A stretch of 41,914 nucleotides of DNA, from NCBI GenBank assembly GCA_013298185.1, contig JAAFJQ010000006.1, forward strand, positions 1 through 41,914, in the 5' to 3' direction. The DNA comes from Deinococcales bacterium. GTDB lineage: Bacteria > Deinococcota > Deinococci > Deinococcales > JAAFIG01. The position numbers were made by a program, and so were the translations under genes. Below are positions 25,516 to 34,978 of this stretch, piece after piece. Positions within the stretch are counted from its first letter, which is position 1. Each line of letters opens with the position of its first letter. The notes beneath the pieces are model-generated. The model was not told where the DNA came from. It did not search any database and saw only the letters and a list, made by a program, of their open reading frames with translations.

Positions 25516-26994
25516 TTAAAAAGCTAGAAGCTCTTTTTTAACTTGTTCTCCCGCTCGAAGCTCGAGGTGCTGTGCTTCAAATGGCGGATGGTCTTCGTCG
25601 CGGTGGGCAATTACCAGCAGTGTGATGCCTTGCTGCTCGAGGACATTCCAAACCAAGGCTCTCGAGGGTGCATCCAAGTAATCAAAGGCTTCGTCTAAAA
25701 TCATGATTTCTGGTTGTGTCACAAGCGCTCGTGCCAAAAGGAGTTTTCTGAGTTCACCTTGAGAAGCATATAAGGCGTTTCGTTCAGCTAAAAACTCAAT
25801 CTCGAAGGCGCTCAGGATCATATGAACTTGAGCAATCTGAACTGGCTCGAGTTGATGATGCCAACCAATTCCGCCGACAAAACCACTGGCTACAATTTCA
25901 AATCCTGTGGCATCCACCCGATGCCAGGCTTGAAGATCGCTGGAGACTAAAGCAATTCGCCTATGGCGTTCCCAAATTGGCAAGTTGGTCTTGCCAAACC
26001 AGCGCACCAAACCGCCCACGGCTGGCGCAACATCGCCGCACAGCAACTTAGCAAAGGTACTTTTCCCTGCGCCATTATGCCCAGTGACCAACCAATGCAA
26101 ACCTCGAGAAAGTGTGAATTGAATGTTCTTGAGTACCAATTTGCGTTCACTGGCTGCGTTTCCATCCATTGCCGTGGCATCATCCCGAGGCTGACCTAGC
26201 CAAACAAAAGCATCTTCAACCTCGAGCAGAACCTCTCCCCTATTTTTGCCCTTGGGTTTTTGACTTTCGACCTTCGACCTTAAACTTTTGCCCTTTGGCT
26301 TTCCTCTTTCCCAATTTCTCTTTCCTCTATGTATTTTCCCATTCTCGAGCCAAAGCTGTTTTTCTTGTGCCGCAAAACCCGCTTCTTGCCTGTGGGTGGT
26401 GTACACCAAAGACCCGCCAGATTCGAGGTAGCGACGCACCATGGCTTTTAAGCGTTCTTTGGAAACTGCGTCCACACCACTGAAAAATTCGTCCAGCAAT
26501 AGCAATCGTGGCTTCACTAGCAAAGCTCGCGCCAGCAGTACTTGGCGCATTTGACCTTTGGAAAGTTCAATAAAAGATTGCTCGAGCAAATGCGAAATCT
26601 GCAAAGCTCGAGCCAGATTTTGCACCTCGGTTTGCTGATGTGGCTCGAGTGGCTGGTTTAAAAAATCGGTTTGCATAAAACCGGTTTCAAGCACTTCAAG
26701 CGCTAAACGGTCATGCCCAAGGCGTTGGTAACGCTCTTGGAGTTCTGGGCTGACCAAAGCAATCTGTTCTTTGGCTCCGATTGGGCTACTACGTGGCGGA
26801 TCGGTGAAAAAATAAGTGCGTGTGCCGCTCGAGTGCCAATGCTGACCTGCCAAAAGTTTAAGCAGCGTGCTTTTGCCCGAGCCATTTGCACCGCAGATTT
26901 GCAGCACTGAATTTTTCTCAATCGCCAAGGAAACATCCTCGAGCAGCATCCGATGACCAAGTTCCAAGCTCACTTTTTGGAGTTCAATCAGCAC
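25516..26994 (-). CDS. Duplicated-domain ABC ATPase (ModF-like, soluble)
   Basis: Two Walker A motifs (GANGSGKSTLLKLLAG; GHNGAGKSTFAKLLCG), Walker B LLLLDEFFSG / IMILDEAFDYLD, and a basic linker WERGKPKGKSLRSKVESQKPKGKNRG. Confidence 0.9.
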   Translation of the reverse strand: MLIELQKVSLELGHRMLLEDVSLAIEKNSVLQICGANGSGKSTLLKLLAGQHWHSSGTRTYFFTDPPRSSPIGAKEQIALVSPELQERYQRLGHDRLALEVLETGFMQTDFLNQPLEPHQQTEVQNLARALQISHLLEQSFIELSKGQMRQVLLARALLVKPRLLLLDEFFSGVDAVSKERLKAMVRRYLESGGSLVYTTHRQEAGFAAQEKQLWLENGKIHRGKRNWERGKPKGKSLRSKVESQKPKGKNRGEVLLEVEDAFVWLGQPRDDATAMDGNAASERKLVLKNIQFTLSRGLHWLVTGHNGAGKSTFAKLLCGDVAPAVGGLVRWFGKTNLPIWERHRRIALVSSDLQAWHRVDATGFEIVASGFVGGIGWHHQLEPVQIAQVHMILSAFEIEFLAERNALYASQGELRKLLLARALVTQPEIMILDEAFDYLDAPSRALVWNVLEQQGITLLVIAHRDEDHPPFEAQHLELRAGEQVKKELLAF

Positions 26995-27002
26995 ACAGCA
27001 AA

Positions 27003-27027
27003 ATATCCCCCGAAGCTCGAGGGATAT
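27003..27027 (-). terminator. Hairpin terminator candidate downstream of the fasciclin gene
   Basis: On the minus strand: ATATCCCTCGAGCTTCGGGGGATATTTT; stem followed by a short T-run; contains CTCGAG. Confidence 0.6.
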
Positions 27028-27044
27028 GCAAGTGGGCTTTTGGT

Positions 27045-27542
27045 TTATTTGGGCATGAGGACATTGTTGATCACATGAATCACACCATTGCTGGCTGCCA
27101 CATCGGTAGCAGTAACTCGAGTGAACCGATCCATTTCGTCGAGCAGACCAACACCGCTATCCAGCACAATCACGGTCAGTTCACCACCTTGAACGGTTTT
27201 GACTTTCTTGCCATTTAAGCCAACCACATCTTTTGCCATAACATTGCCAGCCACAACATGGTAGGTCAGGACTTTGACCAACGCGGCTTTGTTTTCTGGT
27301 TTGAGCAGATTATCCACTGTACCAGCGGGGAGCTTCGCAAAGGCTTCATTGGTTGGGGCAAATACCGTAAATGGTCCTTTGCCAGACAGAGTTCCAACCA
27401 AATCGGCTGCTTTAACCGCAGCCACCAGCGTACCAAAAGTGCTGTTACCTGCGGCAACATCTACGATTGTACCGGGTGAGGTTTGTGCAACGACGGTTGA
27501 GAGCATAGCGACAGTAAGACCAAGAGCAAAAAACTTTTTCAT
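27045..27542 (-). CDS. Secreted fasciclin-domain protein (copy 1)
   Basis: Signal peptide plus FAS1 motifs [56 protein letters not shown]. Confidence 0.95.
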   Translation of the reverse strand: MKKFFALGLTVAMLSTVVAQTSPGTIVDVAAGNSTFGTLVAAVKAADLVGTLSGKGPFTVFAPTNEAFAKLPAGTVDNLLKPENKAALVKVLTYHVVAGNVMAKDVVGLNGKKVKTVQGGELTVIVLDSGVGLLDEMDRFTRVTATDVAASNGVIHVINNVLMPK

Positions 27543-27772
27543 GGGTGTAACCTCCGATGAATACTTTAGGGCTTGCTCGAGAAGATCACTAAGAAAAACT
27601 TAACATCCAAAAAATAGCGCATGATACGATGTTTTTCTCATCTTAGGTTTTGCTTATCAAACTTGGTATATAAAAATACAGTAAGTTTGGTTTGATGTGG
27701 ATTTCTACACAAAATCTGTCTGTTTTGTCAGCGTTTGGTCTGCCAAGTCTAAAGATGGTTGCACAAACAACA

Positions 27773-27805
27773 AAAAACACCTCTCGAGGCTCGAGAGGTG
27801 TTTTT
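27773..27805. terminator. Bidirectional rho-independent terminator
   Basis: AAAAACACCTCTCGAG-G-CTCGAGAGGTGTTTTT perfect arms with flanking A/T runs, downstream of fasciclin copy 2; two CTCGAG sites form the stem. Confidence 0.9.
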
Positions 27806-27818
27806 GAGCAAATCAGTT

Positions 27819-28316
27819 TTACTTTGGCAAGAGAACGTTGTTGATAACGTGAATTACACCATTGCTGGCAGCTACGTCGGTGGCAATAACGCGGGTTAAA
27901 CGCTTGGATTCGTCAACCAAGGAAACGCCTCCAGCAAGTACGTAGATGGTCAATTCGCCACCTTGGACGGTCTTGACTTTTTGGCGGTTCAAACCGACCA
28001 CGTCTTTAGCCATGACATTACCTGCAACCACATGGTAGGTCAGGACTTTAACCAAAGCAGCTTTGTTCTCTGGTTTCAAGAGTGTTTCAACTGTGCCTGC
28101 TGGGAGTTTAGCGAAGGCTTCGTTGGTTGGAGCAAAAACCGTGAACGGTCCGGGTCCGGAGAGCGTACCGACCAAGTCGCCAGCTTTCACAGCAGCCACC
28201 AAGGTTGCAAAGGAGCTGTTACCGGCGGCAACATCCACAATGGTACCTGGTGCGGTTTGTGCAGCGACAGTCGAGATCATGATGGCGGTCAGTCCAAGTG
28301 CTAAGAATTTTTTCAT
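27819..28316 (-). CDS. Secreted fasciclin-domain protein (copy 2)
   Basis: [48 protein letters not shown]...; close paralogue of 27045-27542. Confidence 0.95.
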   Translation of the reverse strand: MKKFLALGLTAIMISTVAAQTAPGTIVDVAAGNSSFATLVAAVKAGDLVGTLSGPGPFTVFAPTNEAFAKLPAGTVETLLKPENKAALVKVLTYHVVAGNVMAKDVVGLNRQKVKTVQGGELTIYVLAGGVSLVDESKRLTRVIATDVAASNGVIHVINNVLLPK

Positions 28317-28718
28317 AAGTTTTACCTCGAGACGAAGTGTACCCAAACCAAGCCGCTAAGAACCAAGCCCAACACAACAATCAGAATTCAGTCTACGACA
28401 CGATAATTGGGTATTCTCAGGCAATGCTCAGGTGTTTTGGTGTAGCAACCTACAATCGTAAGCGCTGTCTGTATACCTTAATGCAAAAGCATTGTATTCC
28501 ACGAAGGTATCAAGAATGAAAGTCTAAACTTTGTATGCCAGAGACGATAGGGCAGAGAAAAGAAGAGGAAAGAGATAACCTGATGACGCGAACTGGACAA
28601 CCATAGAAAACAGTAGATTTAGAAGAAAGAGGAAAGAAATGCAGGTTTTTGCTTTTACCTTTTGCCTTTTCTCTTTCACCTCACAGCTCACAGCCCTTTC
28701 TGCTATGCTTTTGCCTTG

Positions 28719-30440
28719 ATGAACTTGCTAAACCCCCGTGTTCTCGAGCGCTTAAATCTGCATCGTGCTTTTCTGGGCGATTTACGTGAAGTTTTAAGCG
28801 CCGGTCTTTCGCCAGAAAATGAAATGCGTGATGCCAGAGCGGCTGCGACAGGTCTGGAGCAGAGTTTTTTGCTGGTCGTGGCTGGTGAATTTAATTCAGG
28901 TAAGTCTTCGCTCCTCAATGCCCTGCTCGGCGGTGAGGCGCTGCTCGAGGGGGTAACGCCGACGACTGATAAGGTGCAAATTCTGGTGCATGGTCAACGC
29001 GATTTGGTCACTCCTTACGAACCGTTGCAGGATGCTTTTGTGGTGCGGCGCGAATTGCCGTTTACGTTTCTCGAGGGCGTGGCATTGGTGGATACCCCGG
29101 GAACAAACGCAGTGATTCGGCAGCATCAAATCATCACCGAAGGGTTTTTGCCACGGGCGGATTTATTGTTGTTTCTGACCAGTGCTGACCGTCCTTTTTC
29201 CGAGTCCGAGCGTCAGTTTTTAACCCTTGCCAAAGCCTGGTCACGCAAAGTGGTGATGGTCGTCAACAAAGTGGATTTGCTCGAGACTCAGGCTGATTTT
29301 GATACAGTCTATGAATTTGTGAAACAAAATGCCTTGGCAACCTTGGGTGAAACCCCACCGATGTTTATGGTTTCAGCACGGCGCTTTAAGCGCGAACATC
29401 ACGACACAGGTTTTGAAGCCCTCGAGCAGCATCTGCGCCAAGTACTTGGTGAACAAAGTCGGGTGCGCTTAAAACTGCTCTCGCCGCTTGGTGTGGCAAG
29501 TCAATTACTAACCCGCGCCGAGGCTCGAGTTAGAGCCAGCCAAGATTTACTGGCTGCTGATACCAAATTGCTTGCTGATATTGAAAACGAGTTCGAGCAG
29601 CACCAAGCTGACTTAAAAACCCAACTCGAGGCGCAACTGAACTCGGTTTATGCGGTGTTGGACGGGGTGCAAAAACGCGGTGAGCTTTTTATAGACGATA
29701 CCTTGCGCGTTTCAAAGACTTTGCAGCTCCTGAATTCAGACAAAATTCGTGGTCGCTTTGAACGCGAAGTGGTGATAGACGCACCGCAACAACTCGAGCG
29801 GCGGGTTTCAGACATCATAGACAGGTTTCTCGAGCGCAACGTGAAATTCTGGAATGACACGGTGCAACTCTTATCCACCAGAGGGCAAGCCGATGAAACC
29901 AGAGCTGCATTGGTGCGTGGGGCGCAATTTGATTATGACCGCCAAGGTTTGCTCGAGCGCCTAGGCTCGGCTGCCACAGCCGAAATTCAGCGTTTTGAAG
30001 GTGGCGAATTTGCGCGGCAACTCGCAACCGATGCCTCGAGTGCCGTGGTTCAAGGTGGTTTAACCAGCGTTGGCGGTTTAGGCTTAGGAGCATTACTAGC
30101 TGGGGTGTTCGGCACGCTGCTGGCAGATTTCACTGGGATTTTATTGGGCGCTGCCGTGGCAGGAGTTGGGTTTTTGATTCTGCCGCGCAAACGCGCTCAA
30201 GCCAAAACTGAACTGTCCAGTAAAATTACCCAAACCCGAGAGCGCCTAGCCGAGGTGCTGCTGCGTGAACATGCGCTCGAGGGTGAACGCGCCCAAGGGC
30301 GATTGCGCGATGCGATTGCGCCATTTACCAGGTTTATTCGTGCTGAAACCGAGCGTTTTGCTGTCACGCAAAACAACTTGGATCAACTCAAATCTCGAGC
30401 CAGTACCTTAAAAGCCGAAGTTGAATCCTTTGAGGTTTAA
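28719..30440 (+). CDS. Bacterial dynamin-like GTPase with C-terminal hydrophobic segment
   Basis: G1 GEFNSGKSSLLNALLGG, G3 DTPGTNAV, G4 NKVD, coiled-coil region, hydrophobic GGLGLGALLAGVFGTLLADFTGILLGAAVAGVGFLILP. Confidence 0.92.
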   Translation: MNLLNPRVLERLNLHRAFLGDLREVLSAGLSPENEMRDARAAATGLEQSFLLVVAGEFNSGKSSLLNALLGGEALLEGVTPTTDKVQILVHGQRDLVTPYEPLQDAFVVRRELPFTFLEGVALVDTPGTNAVIRQHQIITEGFLPRADLLLFLTSADRPFSESERQFLTLAKAWSRKVVMVVNKVDLLETQADFDTVYEFVKQNALATLGETPPMFMVSARRFKREHHDTGFEALEQHLRQVLGEQSRVRLKLLSPLGVASQLLTRAEARVRASQDLLAADTKLLADIENEFEQHQADLKTQLEAQLNSVYAVLDGVQKRGELFIDDTLRVSKTLQLLNSDKIRGRFEREVVIDAPQQLERRVSDIIDRFLERNVKFWNDTVQLLSTRGQADETRAALVRGAQFDYDRQGLLERLGSAATAEIQRFEGGEFARQLATDASSAVVQGGLTSVGGLGLGALLAGVFGTLLADFTGILLGAAVAGVGFLILPRKRAQAKTELSSKITQTRERLAEVLLREHALEGERAQGRLRDAIAPFTRFIRAETERFAVTQNNLDQLKSRASTLKAEVESFEV

Positions 30441-30464
30441 AGCTTTTGTACTAAACTACCAACC

Positions 30465-30992
30465 ATGAATCAAGTTGCCCCCATGACCCTAGAAGCGGTT
30501 CTCGAGTTGCCACTCTCGAGTCGTGAATTTTTAGAAGGAGAATTATTTGTGCCGCCCGCTCCCGAACCCAATCATCAAGATTCTGTTGGCAATGTTTTCA
30601 TGGCAATCAAGTCATTGTTACTCAATCGTCCTTTGGGACGGGTTTTTTTTGCACCACTTGATGTGATTATCGAAGGTGAGGCGTCTCAACCAGATGTCAT
30701 TTTCGTGAGCAATGAGCAGTTATCGATTATCGAAGAAAAACGGATTGTTGGCGTGCCTGTTTGGTTGATTGAGGTGGTATCACCAACCTCGCATAAACAT
30801 GATTTTGAACTCAAAAAGAAATTTTATCTCGAGCATGGCGTACAAGAATACTGGGTGGTTTCACCTGAAGGACGGGTGATTTGGGTCTTTACGCCCGCCG
30901 ACCTCGAGGGCAAAGTCTACGGCGCAGGCAAGCTCTCGCCATCTGTTTTGCCCGATTTGCAACTCGAAGTGCAGAAAGTGTTTTTGTCATGA
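30465..30992 (+). CDS. Uma2-family (DUF820, PD-(D/E)XK-like) protein
   Basis: LEGELFVPPAPEPNHQ, PLDVIIEGEASQPDVIFVS, VPVWLIEVVSPTSHKHDFELKKKFYLEHGVQEYWVVSPEGRVIWVF. Confidence 0.93.
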   Translation: MNQVAPMTLEAVLELPLSSREFLEGELFVPPAPEPNHQDSVGNVFMAIKSLLLNRPLGRVFFAPLDVIIEGEASQPDVIFVSNEQLSIIEEKRIVGVPVWLIEVVSPTSHKHDFELKKKFYLEHGVQEYWVVSPEGRVIWVFTPADLEGKVYGAGKLSPSVLPDLQLEVQKVFLS

Positions 30993-31606
30993 TCGAAATT
31001 TTTGCCGAAGACCAATACGCAATTTGTTCAGGCAGCACCACCTTACTTGAACTCGAAGATGCCCTGCCTCAAGGCTTGCAATACCGCGCTCCGCGACTTG
31101 GTATCACCCTCGAGGATTGGCTGCTTTCTGGCGGCGTTGGACAGCTCGAGATACCACCTGTTCGCAAAGATGTGCTTGGTTTGACTTACACAGCGGCGCA
31201 TGGTCAAGTCGGTGTTGGCGGACGGGTCGTGAAAAACGTCGCGGGGTACGACGCAGTGCGGTTGGTGATTGGATCAGACTCGAGCTTAAACCGGCGGGTA
31301 CGCATCAATAGTGCCATTCTTCGCCTGCGCCCACGGGTAGCTGTGCATCGGCTCGAGGAACAAGTCAGTGCAGGTCATGCGACTTTCTCGGTGCTTCGTG
31401 AACTCGGCGCGGCTTACGCTGTGGCGTACAAGCACTTGGATCATTGGTACTTGAGAGCCGAATTTTGGGGAAATCAACCAAGTTGGGGAACACTTGTTTC
31501 ACATGACCTCGACCCGAGGCTCGAGTTACACGACGCACACGGAATTTTCCCTCGAGCCAAGCGGGAATTATCCGGGCTTGAGGCTCGGGTCTTGAACGCT
31601 TTGTAG
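30989..31606 (+). CDS. FAD-binding protein resembling a short GlcE (glycolate oxidase subunit)
   Basis: VGVGGRVVKNVAGYDAVRLVIGSDSSLNRRVRINSAILRLRP matches FAD-PCMH/GlcE-type motif; ATGA overlap with the Uma2 gene. Confidence 0.75.
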   Translation: MIEIFAEDQYAICSGSTTLLELEDALPQGLQYRAPRLGITLEDWLLSGGVGQLEIPPVRKDVLGLTYTAAHGQVGVGGRVVKNVAGYDAVRLVIGSDSSLNRRVRINSAILRLRPRVAVHRLEEQVSAGHATFSVLRELGAAYAVAYKHLDHWYLRAEFWGNQPSWGTLVSHDLDPRLELHDAHGIFPRAKRELSGLEARVLNAL

Positions 31607-31610
31607 TCAG

Positions 31611-33074
31611 TTAAGCTGTTTTATTGGCTCGAGCCATGCGCCAATCGCCGATGCGGCTGGCAAAGACCACAGCTGCAATAAAGCCAATGGTAATGCCGAT
31701 GCTGGTCAGCCAACCCGGTACAGTACCAAATGCCCAATCAAAGACCACGGTACTGGTCAGAATCGGGAATGAAGCAACAATCGCAGTGCCAATCAGTTGC
31801 AATATCACATATGGAATTGCTCCGATATAAATATCACTCGAGGATATTTCAGGCGGGGCGCAACCTCGTAAGAAAAACAATGCAAAACCAAATGGTGGGT
31901 GCATGAAACTGGTTTGCATGTTGACCGAGAGCATCACGCCAAACCAGACCGCATCTATGCCAAGGCTATATGCCACAGGTGCCAGCAGCGGAATAACAAT
32001 AAAGCTGATCTCAAAGAACTCGAGGAAAAACGCCAGGAAAAAACAAGCAAGGTTGGCAACAATCAAAAAGCCAACCACACCACCGGGCAGGTTATCAAAG
32101 AAATGCTCGAGCCATTCAGCGCCACCAACCAGTTCAAAAACAAGGTTAAAGGCGTTTGAACCCAGCAAAATAAAGCAAACCAAAGCTGTGATTCGGGTTG
32201 CTCCTTCGATGGCATCCACTAACATTTTCCAAGTAAAGGTTTTTTTCCAAAGCGTCAGAATAATTGCGCCAACCACGCCCATCGCGCCGCCCTCGGTTGG
32301 CGTAGCAATGCCCATAAAGGTTGTTCCTAGCACCACAAAAATCAGGGCAATCGGTGGCACAGCCGAAACCATGGTTTTCTTGAACAATTCCATGCCCTTA
32401 AACTTAATCGCTTCTGGAGGCAGAGCTGGCACATCGGCTGGCTTCCAAATCGTCAGAGCAAGCACATAAAGCATGTATAAACCGGTCAGCATAAAGCCCG
32501 GAATAAACGCGCCTTTGTACATGTCGCCGACACTGACTTCTGGGTAGCCAATTCGCAAAGCATCGGCAAGCACAATCAGCACCAAACTGGGCGGAATGAC
32601 TTGAGTCAGGGTTGCTGAAGCCGCGATTGTTCCCGTGATTAAGCGCTTGTTATAACCGTACTTGAGCATAATTGGAATGCTAATCAGTGCCATTGAAACC
32701 ACACTGGCAGCCACCACACCTGTAATTGCACCTAGAATCGCACCGACCAGAATCACGGCGTAAGCAATGCCGCCTCTGGTGCGACCAAAGAGCATACCAA
32801 TCGTCTCGAGCATGTCCTCGGCAAGCCCAGATTTATCTAGGATTGTTCCCATGAGCGTAAAGAAAGGTATGGCTAGGAGGTTCTGATTTTGAATAATCCC
32901 AAAGACACGAAACTGCATACTCTCGAGGGCAACCCATTCAACCCCGGGCGCACCAATCAGTTGCCCAACTGCAATCCAAAGCATGGCAATGCCGCCCAAG
33001 GTAAATGCCACTGGATAACCAATCAGCAGCAAGATGATTAGGCTGGCGAACATTGCAGGACCCATCCACTCCAT
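31611..33074 (-). CDS. TRAP transporter large permease (DctM-like)
   Basis: Multi-TM, FGIIQNQNLLAIPFFTLMGTILDKSGLAEDMLETIGMLFGRTRGGIAYAVILVGAILGAITGVVAASVV, ATPTEGGAMGVVGAI. Confidence 0.95.
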   Translation of the reverse strand: MEWMGPAMFASLIILLLIGYPVAFTLGGIAMLWIAVGQLIGAPGVEWVALESMQFRVFGIIQNQNLLAIPFFTLMGTILDKSGLAEDMLETIGMLFGRTRGGIAYAVILVGAILGAITGVVAASVVSMALISIPIMLKYGYNKRLITGTIAASATLTQVIPPSLVLIVLADALRIGYPEVSVGDMYKGAFIPGFMLTGLYMLYVLALTIWKPADVPALPPEAIKFKGMELFKKTMVSAVPPIALIFVVLGTTFMGIATPTEGGAMGVVGAIILTLWKKTFTWKMLVDAIEGATRITALVCFILLGSNAFNLVFELVGGAEWLEHFFDNLPGGVVGFLIVANLACFFLAFFLEFFEISFIVIPLLAPVAYSLGIDAVWFGVMLSVNMQTSFMHPPFGFALFFLRGCAPPEISSSDIYIGAIPYVILQLIGTAIVASFPILTSTVVFDWAFGTVPGWLTSIGITIGFIAAVVFASRIGDWRMARANKTA

Positions 33075-33638
33075 TTATAGCTCCTCTCTCGAGCTTTGGA
33101 AATGCCCGGGTGCGTATTCTTCGTTGCCCATTAAGTGCGCGATGCGTTTAATCAATTCCGAGATGCCTTGTACCAAGAGCAGTGCAAAAGCAATCGGAAT
33201 GATGGTTTTAATCGGGTAAAACGGCAATCCACCGGGGTCGGGGGACATCTCCATGGTCTGCCATGATTTTTGGGCGAAGTGAAAGGTGGTGTAGGTCATA
33301 AAACCATAAAATGGTGCGAATGCCAGAAAAAAACCAATGACATCTACCCAAGATTGGGTGCGCGGCGAGTATTTACCAAAAAGCAAGTCTATTCGCACAT
33401 GACCGTTGCGCTTAAGCACATAAGACGCACCGAGTAAAAACATAATTCCAAAGAGATACCATTGCAATTCGATAAAGGTATTACTGGCGAGTTGCCACTT
33501 AAAAATACCGCCGACCCAACGAACAATCGCGTTATAAGCAGCTATCAAGGACATGGCAAGGCACAGCCAGTACATCGCAACACCGACCCATTCGTTGAAC
33601 CAATCAATCCCTTTTGAGATCTTTAGAAAAAAACTCAT
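33075..33638 (-). CDS. TRAP transporter small permease (DctQ-like)
   Basis: Four-TM protein directly upstream of the DctM-like gene; ELQWYLFGIMFLLGASYVLKRNGHVRIDLLFG. Confidence 0.92.
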   Translation of the reverse strand: MSFFLKISKGIDWFNEWVGVAMYWLCLAMSLIAAYNAIVRWVGGIFKWQLASNTFIELQWYLFGIMFLLGASYVLKRNGHVRIDLLFGKYSPRTQSWVDVIGFFLAFAPFYGFMTYTTFHFAQKSWQTMEMSPDPGGLPFYPIKTIIPIAFALLLVQGISELIKRIAHLMGNEEYAPGHFQSSREEL

Positions 33639-33802
33639 CTCTCAACCCCTCTCCTATATTTTTAGTAAGCCTCAGTTTACTAAGTTCAGCCAGCAGAAAC
33701 AAACACTGTTGCATCGCATTTGAACTGTAGTACAGACTTATTTCTCGAGCCAAGCATTTTAGCCTACAGCCAACCAAGTACTTCGAGGCGTAAAGTAATG
33801 GT

Positions 33803-34978
33803 GTGCAATCCTCAAGTGTGAAACTATCAGCCGCATCCGGAACAACCATCGTGGCAGTCATGACCGCCAGTCACTTTATCAACGATAACTTCACCAGTTT
33901 ACTAACACCACTTCAACCTGCACTCACTGAGAAATTCAGTGTCACTTTGGGCGACACGGGAACACTGGTCGCCATTTTATCTTTTGTCGGCAGTGTCTCA
34001 CAGCCGCTTTTTGGGGCATTGGGTGATCGGGTAGATCGTAAATGGCTGGCAGCGGCAGGTCCTGTTTTAGCTGCACTTGGCATGACACTCATTGGATACG
34101 CACCCTCGTTTTTTCTGGTCGCCATGCTGATTGTACTTGGTGGGATTGGCAGCGCGGTCTTTCACCCAAGCGGCGCGGCTTATGTAGCGCAAAACAGTCA
34201 ACTCGAGAAACGCGGCTTGTATGCCAGCATCTTCAGTGCTGGTGGCACAGCAGGCTTGGCGCTCGGACCACTCACCGCCACAGCACTTGGACTGCACGGC
34301 ATTATTTGGCTGATGCCACTCGGAATCATCATGGGCGCGATTTCATTCATGGTCACACCAAGCAGCCGAGTCTCGAGCAAACCCGTGGCACTGCGTGATT
34401 ACCTCGAGTTATTCCAAGGTCCAATTCGTAGCCTCTGGGCAATGGGTGTGCTGCGTTCGCTCAGCACCGTGACGTATGCCAGCTTGTTGCCATTTGTTCT
34501 CAAAGGCAAAGAATCCGATTGGGTGATTGCTGGTTCGCTGTTTATGCTCTCCATCGCCAGTGCGATTGGTGGAATTGTTGGTGGACAAATCTCAGATCGG
34601 GTTGGGCGCACCACCGTTTTGCGCTCGAGTGTGCTGCTGCTCATTCCACTTTTTGTTGGCTTGGTATTCTCGAGTCCCTCGAGTATTGGCTTGATTCCAT
34701 TTTACTTGCTGTGTTTTGCCACTGGCGCACTAGCCAACGCCACGATTCCTGTTGCTGTGGTTGCTGCACAAGAATTTGCACCCGGTAAAACCGCCACCAC
34801 CAGCGCTTTGATGATGGGCTTTAGTTGGGGAACGGCTGGCGTGCTGTACAAACTCGTGGCAGAACTCGCCGAAGCCACCAGCCCGCAAGTCGCCATGCTG
34901 ACCACGATTGCGCTCCTCATTCCAGCTTGGTACATCACCTTAAAATTACCTGAGCCACCTCGAGCCGAATTGGGCTAA
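33803..34978 (+). CDS. MFS transporter (fosmidomycin-resistance-like)
   Basis: 12-TM pattern; ASHFINDNFTSLLTPLQPALTEKFSVTLGDTGTL, QPLFGALGDRVDRKW, GIGSAVFHPSGAAYVAQNS; GTG start. Confidence 0.9.
   Translation: MQSSSVKLSAASGTTIVAVMTASHFINDNFTSLLTPLQPALTEKFSVTLGDTGTLVAILSFVGSVSQPLFGALGDRVDRKWLAAAGPVLAALGMTLIGYAPSFFLVAMLIVLGGIGSAVFHPSGAAYVAQNSQLEKRGLYASIFSAGGTAGLALGPLTATALGLHGIIWLMPLGIIMGAISFMVTPSSRVSSKPVALRDYLELFQGPIRSLWAMGVLRSLSTVTYASLLPFVLKGKESDWVIAGSLFMLSIASAIGGIVGGQISDRVGRTTVLRSSVLLLIPLFVGLVFSSPSSIGLIPFYLLCFATGALANATIPVAVVAAQEFAPGKTATTSALMMGFSWGTAGVLYKLVAELAEATSPQVAMLTTIALLIPAWYITLKLPEPPRAELG

Noticed and set aside
30465-30992. Uma2 protein as evidence of a restriction or transposon system
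   Set aside because: Uma2/DUF820 genes are common solitary genes in several phyla; no partner methyltransferase or transposase here.
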